A DNA stretch of 64,000 nucleotides from Phymorhynchus buccinoides (lineage: Eukaryota > Mollusca > Gastropoda > Neogastropoda > Raphitomidae): contig CM065710.1 of assembly GCA_017654935.2 (NCBI GenBank), positions 10,663,962-10,727,961 on the forward strand, read 5' to 3'. Position numbers and translations under genes: made by a program. The notes beneath the pieces are model-generated. The model saw only the letters and a list, made by a program, of their open reading frames with translations, was not told where the DNA came from and did not search any database. Shown here one piece after another: positions 1 to 64,000 of the stretch; position 1 is the first letter of the stretch, and every line of letters starts with the position of its first letter.

Positions 1-91
1 TTTGAGGGGGAGGGGGAGGAGAGGAGAGAGTTGTAATATAAAACTCAGGGTAACTGGATTTAATTCCTAGTAAAAAAATAAAAAAAGTGGG

Positions 92-1600
<1,509 letters not shown>

Positions 1601-2146
1601 TGAAAAGACAGATTTTCTCAAAAAACGTATGAAAGTACCTGAACACTAGAAATATAAAAGTTTTTTTCTGTAACATATCTGAATTGAAAAATTGGGGTGT
1701 ACATGTCTATATAGCTGTCTACCTGTCTACCTCTCTGTCTCTGTACTGTGTGTGTGTCTGTCTCTCTCTCTCTCCATGCTTCGTTTGCTCACTTAATGAG
1801 TTTTAATGAGTTTTCATCTTGCTTCACCGCATTCTCCATTTCTTAATTGTCCGTGTAATTTGTTCGTTTGGCCCGAAGAGCGCTTCCATTTTATCATGGG
1901 ATGCTTGATGCTTTGTGAGGAGTTAATGATTTGGACATGTGGGAGCTGGAGGAGAAAGAAGAAGTTAAAGAGGGGTCACAAGGAGAGTGCGTACAATACA
2001 ATGCGTACGTTTACTTCTGTAAATAGAAGTTGGTCACCAGTCCACAGAAGAAGAAGAAGAAGAGAGAAATAAAGAAAAAGAATGGGGAGGAGGAGAAGGA
2101 GAGAAGAAGAAGAAGATAAAGTAGATTCTAGAAGAACAAGAGGAGT

Positions 2147-2500
2147 GACCGAAGAAGAAAAAGAACAATTTAGAAGAAGAAGAAGAAGTTGATGAAGAAG
2201 AAAAAGAAACAGTTGTAGAAATAGAAGAAGAAAATCTAAAAGAAGAAGAAGAAGTCGATGAAGAAGAAAAAGAAACAGTTGCAGAAATGGAAAAAGAAAA
2301 TCTGAAAGAAGAGGAAGAAGTTGATGAAGAAGAAAAAGAAACAGTTGCAGAAATGGAAAAAGAAAATCTGAAAGAAGAAGAAGAAGTCGATGAAGAAGAA
2401 AAAGAAACAGTTGTAGAAACAGAAGAAAATCTGAAAGAATAAGTTGATGAAGAAGAAAAAAAAACAGTTGTAGAAATGGAAGAAGAAAATTAAAACAAAA
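2147..2500 (+). repeat. 66-bp GAA-rich minisatellite with an open acidic frame
   Basis: About five units of a GAAGAAGAAGAAGTYGATGA-type repeat, 66 bp long, so one frame stays open for about 98 codons and reads as 22-residue acidic units (EEEEVDEEEKETV followed by AEMEKENLK) until TAA near 2440. No ATG opens the frame. One further unit lies at 3943-4020, outside the main array. It is probably a minisatellite grown from a GAA tract; a fragment of an acidic repeat protein cannot be excluded. Confidence 0.7.
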
Positions 2501-2899
2501 TAAGGAAGAGTTAAAGAAGAGATTAGGTCAAGAAGAGGGGGGGGGGGGGGGGGGGGGGCCACTAGTAGATGGAAGAAGAAGGAAGAAAGAAGAAGACGAA
2601 GAATGAGGAACACAGACACAGTGCTGGCCCATACTACTATTCAGGTAGCCATTGGCTAGTACATGTACAAAAATCTGTGGGCGATTTAAAAAAATTCAAA
2701 ATCGTTGCGCTGCGAATGAGTTGAGGGGGCCGGGAAGATGCCGTTCGGGAGCAGGAGGTGTGTGTGGGTGGGTACAATGGGTCTGTTGTTTCAGAAAGGT
2801 TTTGAGGGTTCGTCAAATAAAATCTGTCATGCATGCCGGTGTTTAAGATTCCAAATGTTTTACAATGAAAAAGAAAAGAGGACCCTGCTTGTGACTTTC

Positions 2900-3470
<571 letters not shown>

Positions 3471-3569
3471 CTTTGTGGCATTAAAACGATGTTGATGTGT
3501 GTTTAATTGAGACACTCGCATCCACAGCTGGGCAATAGCAATACGATATATGCATCTTCCCATACTAAT

Positions 3570-3800
3570 ATGTACATGTACATCATCTACATGTGTCCCA
3601 ATATGGGGAATATGCCTACCAGTACATCACTACATGTGTCCCAATATGGGGAATTATGCCTACCAGTACATCATCTACATGTGTCCCAATATGGGGAATA
3701 TGCCTACCAGTACATCACTACATGTGTCCCAATATGGGGAATTATGCCTACCAGTACATCATCTACATGTGTCCCAATATGGGGAATATGCCTACCATGT
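3570..3800. repeat. ~43-bp minisatellite
   Basis: About five to six units containing CATGTGTCCCAATATGGGGA followed by ATATGCCTACCAGTACATCA, alternating with or without one extra T. No sign of a gene. GTCCCAATATGGGGA has a near-palindromic core. Confidence 0.9.
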
Positions 3801-3893
3801 GACAAACCTGAAATCAAATCTTTAAAAATTGTTGGTCCAATTCTTGTAAACATGCACCCTCTCTGAAATGAGGGTTTTATATTTGGTATATTC

Positions 3894-4323
3894 TAGTCAC
3901 AGATGTCCGTGAAATTCGGGCTGCTCCCAAGCTCAGCACTAAAGAAGAAAATCTAAAAGAAGAAGAAGAAGTTGATGAAGAAGAAAAGGAAACAGTTGTA
4001 GAAATGGAAGAAGAAAATTGAAGTAAAATAAGGAGGGGGTGAGTGAGGAGGGGTAACAGACTTGGGAAACCTAGCTATCAGTTTGGTCATACCAGGCAGC
4101 GGGATTTCTCCCGGCTCTTATCGACTTTTAACTGCCGTGGGATTTCTTTGCATGCGTGAAGCGCACGGGTCAGACTTATAGCTTTTAACTGTCCCCACCC
4201 GAAGGAACCCGATTGTTCAGTTCGGTTTTCCCCTCAAGCTGTTAAAGAAAGGGTGAGGCCGGGATTCGAACCCAGTCACTCAATGCATTGAAATAGGAAC
4301 ATTTTGAAAACCACTCTGCCACC
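3894..4323 (-). mobile_element. tRNA-derived SINE relic
   Basis: Read on the minus strand it starts with a tRNA-like head: the reverse complement of GGGATTCGAACCCA near 4262-4275 is a B box, with an A-box-like segment near 4315. It ends in the CACAGAGA-type tail TGAAATTCGGGCTGCTCCC (3910-3930) shared with copies at 14.2-14.8 kb, 54.65-55.01 kb and 59.38 kb. The body (GGCAGCGGGATTTCTCCCGG and flanks) matches 14.6 kb in reverse. A GAA-rich minisatellite unit interrupts it at 3943-4020. Confidence 0.65.
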
Positions 4324-4460
4324 TTCCTGAAATGAGGGTTTGCACTCCAACGTAGCAGGTCGATGCAGTGTATGTAAACAGGGGAAAGCATAAGATGCCA
4401 ACTTAGTTTGAGTCATAAAGGTCTTTAAGTTCATATGGGGAGAGTAAAGCAAATATATCC

Positions 4461-4692
4461 CCCCCCGTGGGGATACCCGGGGGATCTTTTGTATAAATAG
4501 TTCCCCCACCTTCTGGAAGTTCTGTGCTTGTAACTTCCTCTAATCTGTCACTCTTTGACTCTGCCTTTTCCCTTTGCTTACTGTCATCTACTATCTTTCT
4601 GCCTTACCGGTGGTCCATTCTCCTGCCTTTTTCCACAAAACACTTTCAAAAACATTTCCTCCAGCCGAAGTCGGACTTGCTGGGCCTAACTG
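4461..4692 (+). mobile_element. DR1 dispersed element, A-tail type
   Basis: First of about 17 copies. The shared head runs GTGGGGATACC, AATAGTTCCCCCACCTTCTG, GAAGTTCTGTGCTTGTAACTT and TCATCTACTATCTTTCTG to CCATTCTCCTGCC. The A-tail continues CAGCCGAAGTCGGACTTGCT. Here the 3' tail is cut at about 4692, and an inverted copy follows at 4747-5021 (tail-to-tail pair). No coding capacity; probably a SINE-like short retroposon ending in (GAA)n. Confidence 0.8.
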
Positions 4693-4746
4693 GTTTTTTT
4701 AGTTTGGAAGTGGAGGGGGAAGGGGAGGGGGCAAGGGGTAGAGGAG

Positions 4747-5021
4747 CTTCTTGTTTTTCTTCGATCGCTCAGATATATGCCTGTCAATTATGAGCGCGTA
4801 TACGTCATGCTGCCGTTATACGCCTAAGTAAGAAATAATTAGGCCGCAGCATGCCCGGTTGGAGGAGGACATCTTTTTGAAAGCGTTTCTTGAAAAAGAA
4901 AAAAAATGGCAGTAGGAGAATGGACAGAAAGATAAGTAGATGACAGTAAGCAAAGGGGAAAAGGCAGAGTCAAACAAAGAGAGTGACAGATTAGAGGAAG
5001 TTACAAGCACAGAACTTCCAG
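4747..5021 (-). mobile_element. DR1 element, A-tail type, inverted
   Basis: Minus-strand copy running from TTCTTCGATCGCTCAG through TGAGCGCGTATACGTCATGC and the PurPyr body to ACAAGCACAGAACTTCCAG. The head is interrupted at 5021 by the duplicated segment 5022-5440, and its missing end resumes at 5470. Confidence 0.8.
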
Positions 5022-5440
5022 AATGAAAAATGGTGTTTTACGTCCTCTCGGTCTGCAGGAACAGACACATATGGGACATTTGTAGATACAAAGATGGTGG
5101 GAACAATACTGGAGGCAGTGCTAGACCAGTAAAGTCCCGATTTTTTTAGCAATACAGATAGGTGTAGCAGTAGCCACGCCTCGGTTAAACCTCATCTGCT
5201 ATGGTACCGCCACAATAATTTCGGAGAACTTGGTGAAAATGATGTTTTACGTCCTCTCGGTCATAGACACATATGGAACATTTGTAAATACAAAGATGGT
5301 GGGAACAATACTGGCTGCAATGCCCAGAGGCAGTGCAACACCAGTAAAGTCCCGAGTTTTTAACAATATAGATAGGTGTAGCGGTAACCACGCCTCGGTT
5401 AAACCTCATCGGCTATGGTACCGCCACATGATGTACAATA
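5022..5440. repeat. ~205-bp tandem duplication inserted in a DR1 element
   Basis: Two diverged units, 5022-5235 and 5236-5440, sharing GTTTTACGTCCTCTCGGTC, ACACATATGG, ACAAAGATGGTGGGAACAAT, CCAGTAAAGTCCCGA and CACGCCTCGGTTAAACCTCA. A weaker relative lies at 53055-53145. The two halves of the DR1 head flank it (ACTTCCAG at 5021, CTTCCAGAAG at 5472), so it inserted into that element. Confidence 0.75.
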
Positions 5441-5469
5441 TAATATAAAAAAATTAAAAATAATTCGGA

Positions 5470-5528
5470 GAACTTCCAGAAGATGGGGGAACTATTTATG
5501 CAAAAGACCCCCCTGGTATCCCCACGAG
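5470..5528 (-). mobile_element. DR1 element, head fragment
   Basis: Contains the complement of the DR1 head: CTTCCAGAAGATGGGGGAAC then GACCCCCCTGGTATCCCCAC. It completes the copy at 4747-5021. A (GT)n and (G)n run follow. Confidence 0.75.
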
Positions 5529-5874
5529 GGTGGTGTGTGTGTGTGTGTGTGGGGGGGGGGGGGGGTTGTAGAGGAGCTAAATGAGAGACTTCTTGTGTAA
5601 TCAGTGTGTGGGGGTATCATAGATGCTCAAATCTCCCATCTGACGCATTGGATTTCAGACCAGTGTGTTGCAAGACGTACAAGACGTAGGGAGAGGGGCA
5701 AGGTGAGAGCAGGGGGGAAGGGGTGTGGTGGTGTTGGCATTCATTTCTAAAGGATCTACATGAGAGATTTGTTGTGTAATTCAAAACGACACTGGACTAA
5801 AAACAAGGTTTCGTTGAAAGGGAACTAACTCCTCAGGGGACAGAATATTATGTTGGGAGGGAGGGGGGGGGGGG

Positions 5875-5910
<36 letters not shown>

Positions 5911-5951
5911 CAGAGTCAGAGAGAGGAGCCTTTTTTAAATATTTTTTTATA

Positions 5952-6915
5952 TTATTCATCAAACATTTGCTTTAATACAACACACCACATACAGTTTCCT
6001 TCATCATACATCAAACATTACTTTAATACAACACACCACATATAGTTTCCTTCATCATACATCAAACATTACTTTAATACAACACACCACATATAGTTTC
6101 CTTCATCATACATCAAACATTACTTTAATACATATAGTTTCCTTCATACATCAAACATTACTTTAAAACAACACACCACATATAGTTTCCTTCATCATAC
6201 ATCAAACATTACTTTAATACAACACACCACATATAGTTTCCTTCATCATACATCAAACATTACTTTAATACAGCACACCACATATAGTTTCCTTCATCAT
6301 ACATCAAACATTACTTTAATACACCACACCACATATAGTTTCCTTCATCATACATCAAACATTACTTTAATACAACACACCACATTATAGTTTCCTTCAT
6401 CATACATCAAACATTACTTTAATACAACACACCACATTATAGTTTCCTTCATCATACATCAAACATTACTTTAATACAACACACCACATATAGTTTCCTT
6501 CATCATACATCAAACATTACTTTAATACAACACACCACATATAGTTTCCTTCATCATTCATCAAACATTACTTTAATACAACACACCACATATATAGTTT
6601 CCTTCATCATACATCAAACATTACTTTAATACAACACACCACATATAGTTTCCTTCATCATTCATCAAACATTACTTTAATACAACACACCACATATAGT
6701 TTCCTTCATCATACATCAAACATTACTTTAATACAACACACCACATATAGTTTCCTTCATCATACATCAAACATTACTTTAATACAACACACCACATATA
6801 ATTTCCTTTATCATACATCAAACATTACTTTAATACAACACACCACATATAATTTCCTTTATCATACATCAAACATTACTTTAATACAACACACCAGATA
6901 TAATTTCATTTATCA
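5952..6915. repeat. 51-bp minisatellite, about 19 units
   Basis: Unit contains CATCAAACATTACTTTAATA, CAACACACCACATATAGTTT and CCTTCATCATA. Units are nearly identical, with small variants (CATTATAG, ATATATAG, TTTATCAT towards the 3' end), and one short unit near 6121-6150 lacks the middle. High identity indicates recent expansion. No coding potential. Confidence 0.95.
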
Positions 6916-7298
6916 TTCACATCGCATCCTCCTCCTGTGTGACTCCTGTTCCTTACATATAATATATGTGTGTGTGTCTGTATATATGATATATACAGAC
7001 ACACACACACATACACACATTAACATAAACACATTAAGAGAGAGGAGCTAAGTGACAGACATGTTATGTAATTCAAAATGACACAATAGGACTACCCAGT
7101 AAAAAAAACACAAAAAACCCAGTGTCAATGACAGGAAATGGAGACAGGGACAGGGAAATGAATCGTGCGTTGTGTCTGGTCATATTTCATTGTCGCTGTC
7201 ACTCTCAACCACAAGGGGACATTTTGTTCCTCGTTCACTCTTTGGTCTTTGAAAATGTGGATAGTACCTTACACTCACGTGAATGCTCTTCAGCTTTC

Positions 7299-7775
7299 AG
7301 GATGTCCTGAAGTTCAGGATTTTGTTGTCCAGGATGTCCTGAAGTTCAGGATTTTGTTGTCCAGGATGTCCTGAAGTTCAGGATTTTTTTGTCCAGGATG
7401 TCCTGAAGTTCAGGATTTTGTTGTCCAGGATGTCCTGAAGTTCAGGATTTTGTTGTCCAGGATGTCCTGAAGTTCAGGATTTTGTTGTCCAGGATGTCCT
7501 GAAGTTCAGGATTTTTTTGTCCAGGATGTCCTGAAGTTCAGGATTTTATTGTCCTGGATGTCCTGAAGTTCAGGATTTTTTTGTCCAGGATGTCCTGAAG
7601 TTCAGGATTTTTTTGTCCAGGATGTCCTGAAGTTCAGGATTTTTTTGTCCAGGATGTCCTGAAGTTCAGGATTTGTTTGTCCAGGATGTCCTGAAGTTCA
7701 GGATTTTTGTGTCCAGGATGTCCTGAAGTTCAGGATTTTTTTGTCCATGATGTCCTGAAGTTCAGGATTTTTCTG
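7299..7775. repeat. 32-bp minisatellite, about 15 units
   Basis: Unit CAGGATGTCCTGAAGTTCAG followed by GATTTTGTTGTC, with G/T changes in the poly-T part. CAGGATGTCCTG is close to a perfect palindrome, so each unit can form a small hairpin. Confidence 0.95.
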
Positions 7776-8076
7776 TTGCCTGGAGCCGGCGTCACCAGAT
7801 TATGAGAATTTGAGAAGATGCATTTTGCTGGTTATAGAGGTCATGAAGTTTAACCAGAAGTGAAAGTGCAACGAGAGCCTGTCAGTTACATTGGAAACTG
7901 TTGTTTCCCTTCAGCTTCCAGGGGGCAATTTGCCCTCCGGAACCCCCAGGAGGGGCGCTGTCCCTGCACTCCGCCGGGGCCAAGGCGGCCCCTGGACCTC
8001 TGCCTTGCAGGATTTTTGAAATTTCCCAGGAGCACCCATGCACTCAAAAATCGTCTAGATAATCATCCAAATTTTA

Positions 8077-8548
8077 TTAACCCTTTCACTGCCAATGTCG
8101 CATTTTAGCACCACAAAGGTTTAACACCCATGTCACTAAAAGGCATCAAATCAGGGCCTGTTATCCAAAGACCATATTTTTTTAATTTTTGGAGGTAAGG
8201 ATATGCCTAATGTTATACAAGTCACAGAGGATTTCAGAATATTGCAGATATTTTATTTTCTCTACCCAGTTAAGTTTAACCCCTTGACTGCCAGAGGAAA
8301 TTAAAGAAAAAACCCCATTGGGCAAATCATGACATGAAGAAGGCAACTGATAGAGCCAATCTGGGAAAATGGTCTGGGGATATTACTCTCTTGATTATGT
8401 TAAGGCAAAAGCCAGCACATCAGGGTTATTCCTCTTCATCTGATGACATCATCAGTGATGTCATCAGGTCAGTACGTAATACGTTGGTGGCAGTCAAGGG
8501 GTTAATGGTATTTTTGGGCTGAAAAATGGCTGGCGGTAAAAGGGTTAA
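8077..8548 (-). mobile_element. piggyBac-like MITE (subfamily A) carrying a nested subfamily-B MITE
   Basis: Outer element: TTAA at 8077, TIR CCCTTTCACTGCCA, ending GGCGGTAAAAGGG and TTAA at 8545. Its interior matches ten other copies in this window, in reverse. A second MITE (8280-8501, also TTAA-flanked, TIR CCCCTTGACTGCCA / GGCAGTCAAGGGG) is inserted in it. TTAA targets and CCC-starting TIRs are the signature of piggyBac-superfamily elements. Confidence 0.8.
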
Positions 8549-8624
8549 TATATTTAGAAGCATTGATTAAAATTGCATGATAGGAAAATTCAACCATATT
8601 ACACCTTGCCCAAAAATATATTGA

Positions 8625-8780
8625 CCGAACGAACAAACAAAATTTTATTTATCCAGGGTAATGAGATACGTATGCATACATTTTGACACCCAGCCCTGTG
8701 GCAAATGAAAATATCGAATAAACAACAATAACAGAACATGCAATGAAAGGAAGAAACAAAACAATAACCAATAACATGTA
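8625..8780 (-). mobile_element. Retroelement-end repeat fragment
   Basis: AACAAAATTTTATTTATCCA followed by GGGTAATGAGATA and CACCCAGCCCTG recurs at 52030-52095. It reads like the 3' end of a retroelement on the minus strand (ACAAAATTTTATTTA contains a reversed polyadenylation-like AAATAAAA). A short (GA)n follows. Confidence 0.5.
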
Positions 8781-9357
8781 AAAAGTGAAAATGTTGAGGG
8801 AGAGAGAGAGAGAGAGAGAGACTATATCCAAGCTTGATGATATGATGGGTAGAGGCGGGGGGAAAACCGGTTTGAACCGAAAAACCGGTGCTAAGCTTTC
8901 GCGGTTCAAAAAACCGGTTCGAGTTGCTGTGAACCGGTTTTTTAACTGCAAACTGAAAGTAAGTTTTTTCTTAGAATAACGCATTCTTTTCGAAAAACAA
9001 CACTGATTCTCAGAGCAGATTGGGTGTTTGTAAACCAAGAGTAGCTGTTTCTAGTTTGTGGTGGTGTATGGCTTTGACTTTGACTGAGTGTTTCATAAGT
9101 CATAAGTTTCTTTATTGTGCGTATGTCAAAGTCAAAAGTCAAAATGTGTCAGTATGTGTGCGTGTGTGTGAATATTCTGACAAATAAATATGTGCTTGCA
9201 TAGGTGAAACTAGTGATACGAGTACTGGTTACAAAAACCGGTTCAATAAAACTGGTTCGAAGATGGAAAACCGGTTTAAAACCGGTTCGGATTTTTGAAC
9301 CGATTCTCAACTCTAATGATGAGACCGCAAAAAAACTTGACGGCTTATTTAGTCCCT

Positions 9358-9360
9358 ACC

Positions 9361-9421
<61 letters not shown>
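9358..9421. repeat. (CTA)n trinucleotide microsatellite
   Basis: About 20 perfect CTA/ACT units. The preceding 8860-9310 is low-copy DNA containing several ACCGGTTT or AAACCGGTT palindromes. Confidence 0.95.
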
Positions 9422-9932
9422 ACTCTCTTACTACGGTTGTAATTAAGGGCTTGCAAAATGTTCACGCATTAGCTTAAAATTTACTTGAAGAGCCGTGAGA
9501 CGCGGTGTAAATGTATGGACTTTTATTAAGTAAATACTGCGCTGATCTTGATGTTTACAGTCATTCGTTGAATTCATTGAGTCTTATTGATTCGGACATC
9601 GCTCATTTGGTTAGATTCTGTACGCTTCAAGTTGAAACAGAGTGACATTAAAGGATGCTAAATGAACCCTCTTCTAGGGATTATCTGGGATTTTTGCTTT
9701 TTCTCAGTGGAACTAGTAGCCCGGTGCAGTTCTGTAAGAAAGGAAGAGAGAAAAATTATTGTGACTGGAACGGAACGAGGGTCTGTATGTATTCTGTCTG
9801 CCTTGGTGCATAGGCTACTGGCATCAGGTTTATGTCCTCGCCATCGTATGTTTTTTGTTTTAGCTTTCATCAACACTGCCGGGTTCCCCCCCTCCCCTTC
9901 CATATCCGCCCCTACGGTCCCTAATACTTTAT

Positions 9933-10321
<389 letters not shown>

Positions 10322-10590
10322 CTCACTCTTTTCCTCCTTCCCCTCCTGTCATATGTCACACTCCCATATCTGGTTGGAGTGGGTGGGGGGGGTGACAGTG
10401 TCAGGTCTGATGCCTTAAGCTGGAAATCCTCAGGCACGGAAACGGCACAGCAACGGCAACGACAAAGGCAAAAATGATGTCATGTCATTCGCTCCAGCTT
10501 AATTTCTACTGCTATCTACATGAAACGGCAGTGGCAAGTCACTGGGACCGTCGACGGCAGCGGCATGGCAGGAGTTTTCAGAGAATGTAG

Positions 10591-10812
10591 CAGGGCTCCC
10601 ATTCGCCCCGCAAAACAAGGGGTCCCAGGGACTCCTTCACTTACGGTATAGAGGGTCCTAGAGGCAGGATAGATAGAGGGTCCCAACGACATTGTGAATG
10701 ATAGAAATAATTTTTATAGTGCATCCCTGGGACCCCCTGCACATTCTTTTCGAGGGTCCCTTTGATTTCTAGTACTTCAAAGACCACCAAATGGGGGTCC
10801 CTGGGAACCCTG
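10591..10812 (-). mobile_element. MITE with TIR CAGGGCTCCCA
   Basis: Reverse copy: starts CAGGGCTCCCATTCGCCCCG, carries GGGGTCCCAGGGACTCCTTC and the reverse of GGGACCCCCATTTGGGGGTC, and ends GGGAACCCTG. Same family as 22.43, 24.43, 26.99 and 37.79 kb. About 215 bp, no coding capacity; the TIR form suggests a hAT-like MITE (inference). Confidence 0.75.
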
Positions 10813-11527
10813 ATGTAGCGAATTCTGCCGTTGCCGTCCATGAGGTAGGGACGGCACCATGAAATCTGAGAAGAAAACTGCCTCGGTCAGCTAATGGAAA
10901 GGTGTGTTTTTTCCGGTCAAGGTCATGTTCGGATACCGGTACTAGTAGGATACCATCTCTTTCAAACAGAAAACTGTGGTGCATGACTGGGTCTGCCTGA
11001 AGCCTGAATTCAGGCAGTTTGATGCAGGTGAGGCAGTGGTCTGCCTGAAGACAGGGCTCTTCTCATGCTCTGTTTCCTCTTAATTTGATCAGTGTAACAA
11101 AGGTTATGATGGAAAGTTCAGGCAAACTCTTTGGTTACCGCATACACCCATAAGAAAAGGCACCATGCCATTTCCGTTTGAATGGATTCAAAACTTTGGG
11201 TTTCGTCACAGGAACCTAGGACGACAACGACCCCCCAAAAAAGCTGCCGTGCCGTTGGGGAAAAAACGTGGATGTGGATTTTCAGCTTAAGTGTCTGAAT
11301 TCTCTTTCTCCTTTCTTCTTTCGGCTTCCCTGATAAAGTGATGCGAGCCTGATCATCTTTTCATTTCGGTTTGCTGGTGTGTCCCTGCTGAGCCTGAAAT
11401 GTCCTTTTTTTTCTCCCCCTAATAAGATCTTCCAACTTCCTCAAGGTTTCGAGGGTGGTGTTTTTCTTCTTCTGAAAATCTACTTAGTATTGGTCATCTG
11501 TTGTGCTTTGTCACAACTTTGCCTCAC

Positions 11528-11764
<237 letters not shown>

Positions 11765-11928
11765 GAGGATTCTGTTTGCCTGGAAATGTATGTACTTTTA
11801 TTTTCCTGACCATCTTTGGTATAGGTCTGCGTTTAATGTGCGTCTTCTGAGCTGATTCCTGGAAGGTGTTGTTTTGCGAGTGAGTTAAAATCTGAGCCAG
11901 CTCATAATATTATTTTTATTTCCTTCTT

Positions 11929-12243
11929 TCTTCTTCTTCTTCTTCTTCGTTCGCTCAGACAGTTTCCTGTCATGTGAGCGTAATCATGCGTCATGCTGCC
12001 GTTATGTGCCTAACTCAGAAATAGTTGGGCCCAGCATGTCTGACATCGGCTGAAGAAATCTTTGTAAGAATTTATAGAAAAAACGGCAGGAGAATGGACC
12101 AGTGAGACGGAAAGATCGCAGATGACAGTAAGCAAAGGGGAAAAGCAGAGTCAAAGAGAATGGCAAAATTAGAGGAAGTTACAAGCACAATACTTAAAGA
12201 AGGTGGGGGAACTATTTGTAACAACCCCCCCCCCACGGGGGAT
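11929..12243 (-). mobile_element. DR1 element, A-tail type
   Basis: Begins (TTC)n, TTCGCTCAGACAGTTTCCTG and GCGTCATGCTGCCG, and ends GGTGGGGGAACTATTTG, CCCCCACGGGG. It lies about 250 bp upstream of the first recognised exon. Confidence 0.85.
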
Positions 12244-12492
12244 CCTTACTTAGTCCTGAGGCTACCAGAGCTGGTCCTCTTTTCTATTTCTTTCTTGCGG
12301 TTTCTATTTCTTGAAGTCTGTGGTATGTTCTTTCCCCGTTGTGTTCTGACGTAGACCCCCTACTTAGCAGCGAGCAGCGAGGATTCTCTTGTTCTGGAAG
12401 TCTACGTTCCCTGTCTATCTTTTGTATCTGTGTTTAGTTTTCTTCATTCCTAATAATTCTTCTTTCTTCTCTTTTTCTTTTTTTCTCTCCAG

Positions 12493-63720
<51,228 letters not shown>

Positions 63721-63797
63721 AGACGACAATCTGACGACGATGACCATGATGATATGTTCATTATGATGATTTTTAATGATATTATTTACACTTACAG

Positions 63798-64000
63798 GGA
63801 TGATAATCCACACGACAACGGACGCGTGGTTCCCCAAACTGACAGAGATGATTCGTTCGCAGCAGAGACGACCTGTGTGATGATATTAATCTGACGACGA
63901 TGACCATGATGATATTATTCATTATGATGATTTTTAACGATATTATTTACACTTACGACAACGGACGTGTGGTTCCCCAGGCTGATGGAGATGATTCATT
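63798..64000 (+). pseudogene. Copies D and E of the terminal GuK exon
   Basis: D (63798-63874): acceptor ACACTTACAG intact, reads GMIIHTTTDAWFPKLTEMIR, SQQRRPV then stop or a weak donor; it could be a functional alternative to copy C. E (63957-64000): starts inside the acceptor (ACACTTACGACAACGGACGT), so it lacks the AG and first codons, and is cut by the window end. Period about 145-160 bp. Confidence 0.75.

Noticed and set aside
5952..6915. CRISPR-like array
   Set aside because: 51-bp units are directly adjacent without unique spacers; a eukaryotic minisatellite.

Overview
This 64 kb window is metazoan nuclear DNA. It holds one large, intron-rich gene on the + strand embedded in very repetitive DNA. 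Spliced exons from about 24.35 kb to 63.7 kb read, in order, as PDZ1, PDZ2, a Pro/Tyr/Asp-rich linker, PDZ3, SH3, a basic hinge and an inactive guanylate-kinase-like (GuK) domain. This is the architecture and residue pattern of the tight-junction MAGUK ZO/TJP family (vertebrate TJP1-3, fly polychaetoid). Diagnostic stretches are GDSFYIRTHF and GGSWLAIKV (SH3), KFPPYERVVLRD at GuK entry, and LDVTPYHVDRLNYAQFYPIVV in GuK. Twenty exons plus two candidate microexons and one candidate alternative first exon were placed by splice sites, phase and family similarity. The gene is cut at both ends: the 5' end of the long form lies upstream of the window and everything after GuK lies downstream.

Layout. 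1-12.5 kb: no supportable exon; (CT)n/(GT)n tracts, a 51-bp and a 32-bp minisatellite, mobile-element relics and an extraordinary poly(C) tract. 12.5-15.6 kb: two exons encoding a coiled coil, in phase with PDZ1. 23.6 kb: a candidate alternative first exon with its own ATG. 24.35-29.6 kb: PDZ1. 29.5-33.1 kb: PDZ2. 33.8-35.9 kb: linker exons. 40.06 kb: a candidate 30-nt microexon. 44.3-46.6 kb: PDZ3. 48.8-51.3 kb: SH3. 51.8-53.35 kb: hinge, including a 15-nt microexon. 56.5-63.7 kb: GuK.

The most unusual signal is that at least six exons of this one gene (PDZ1b, PDZ3a, PDZ3b, the hinge exon and the last two GuK exons) are accompanied by extra partial copies of themselves. Most copies carry the exon's own splice site and are separated by (GA)n, (GT)n or other simple sequence. 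Most are broken by frameshift, stop or splice-site loss, but some keep an open frame and a usable splice site. Several real 3' splice sites also sit within 10-20 nt of the end of a transposon or minisatellite, and one intron is almost entirely one short transposon.

Mobile content: piggyBac-like TTAA MITEs (two subfamilies, some nested), several TA-flanked mariner-like MITE families, short elements with TIR CAGACCTGTTTACC or CAGTGTTGATTCTAGA that still carry the N-terminus of a transposase, a MITE with TIR CAGGGCTCCCA, a foldback element with telomere-like arms, 3' ends of CR1/L2-type and RNase H-type LINEs, tRNA-derived SINEs, and a very abundant two-tailed short element (called DR1 here). 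The combination (a ZO orthologue, extreme dinucleotide microsatellites, this SINE/MITE mix) suggests a lophotrochozoan, probably a gastropod or other mollusc. That is an inference; species is not determinable. No true tRNA or rRNA gene, CRISPR array or bacterial feature was found.
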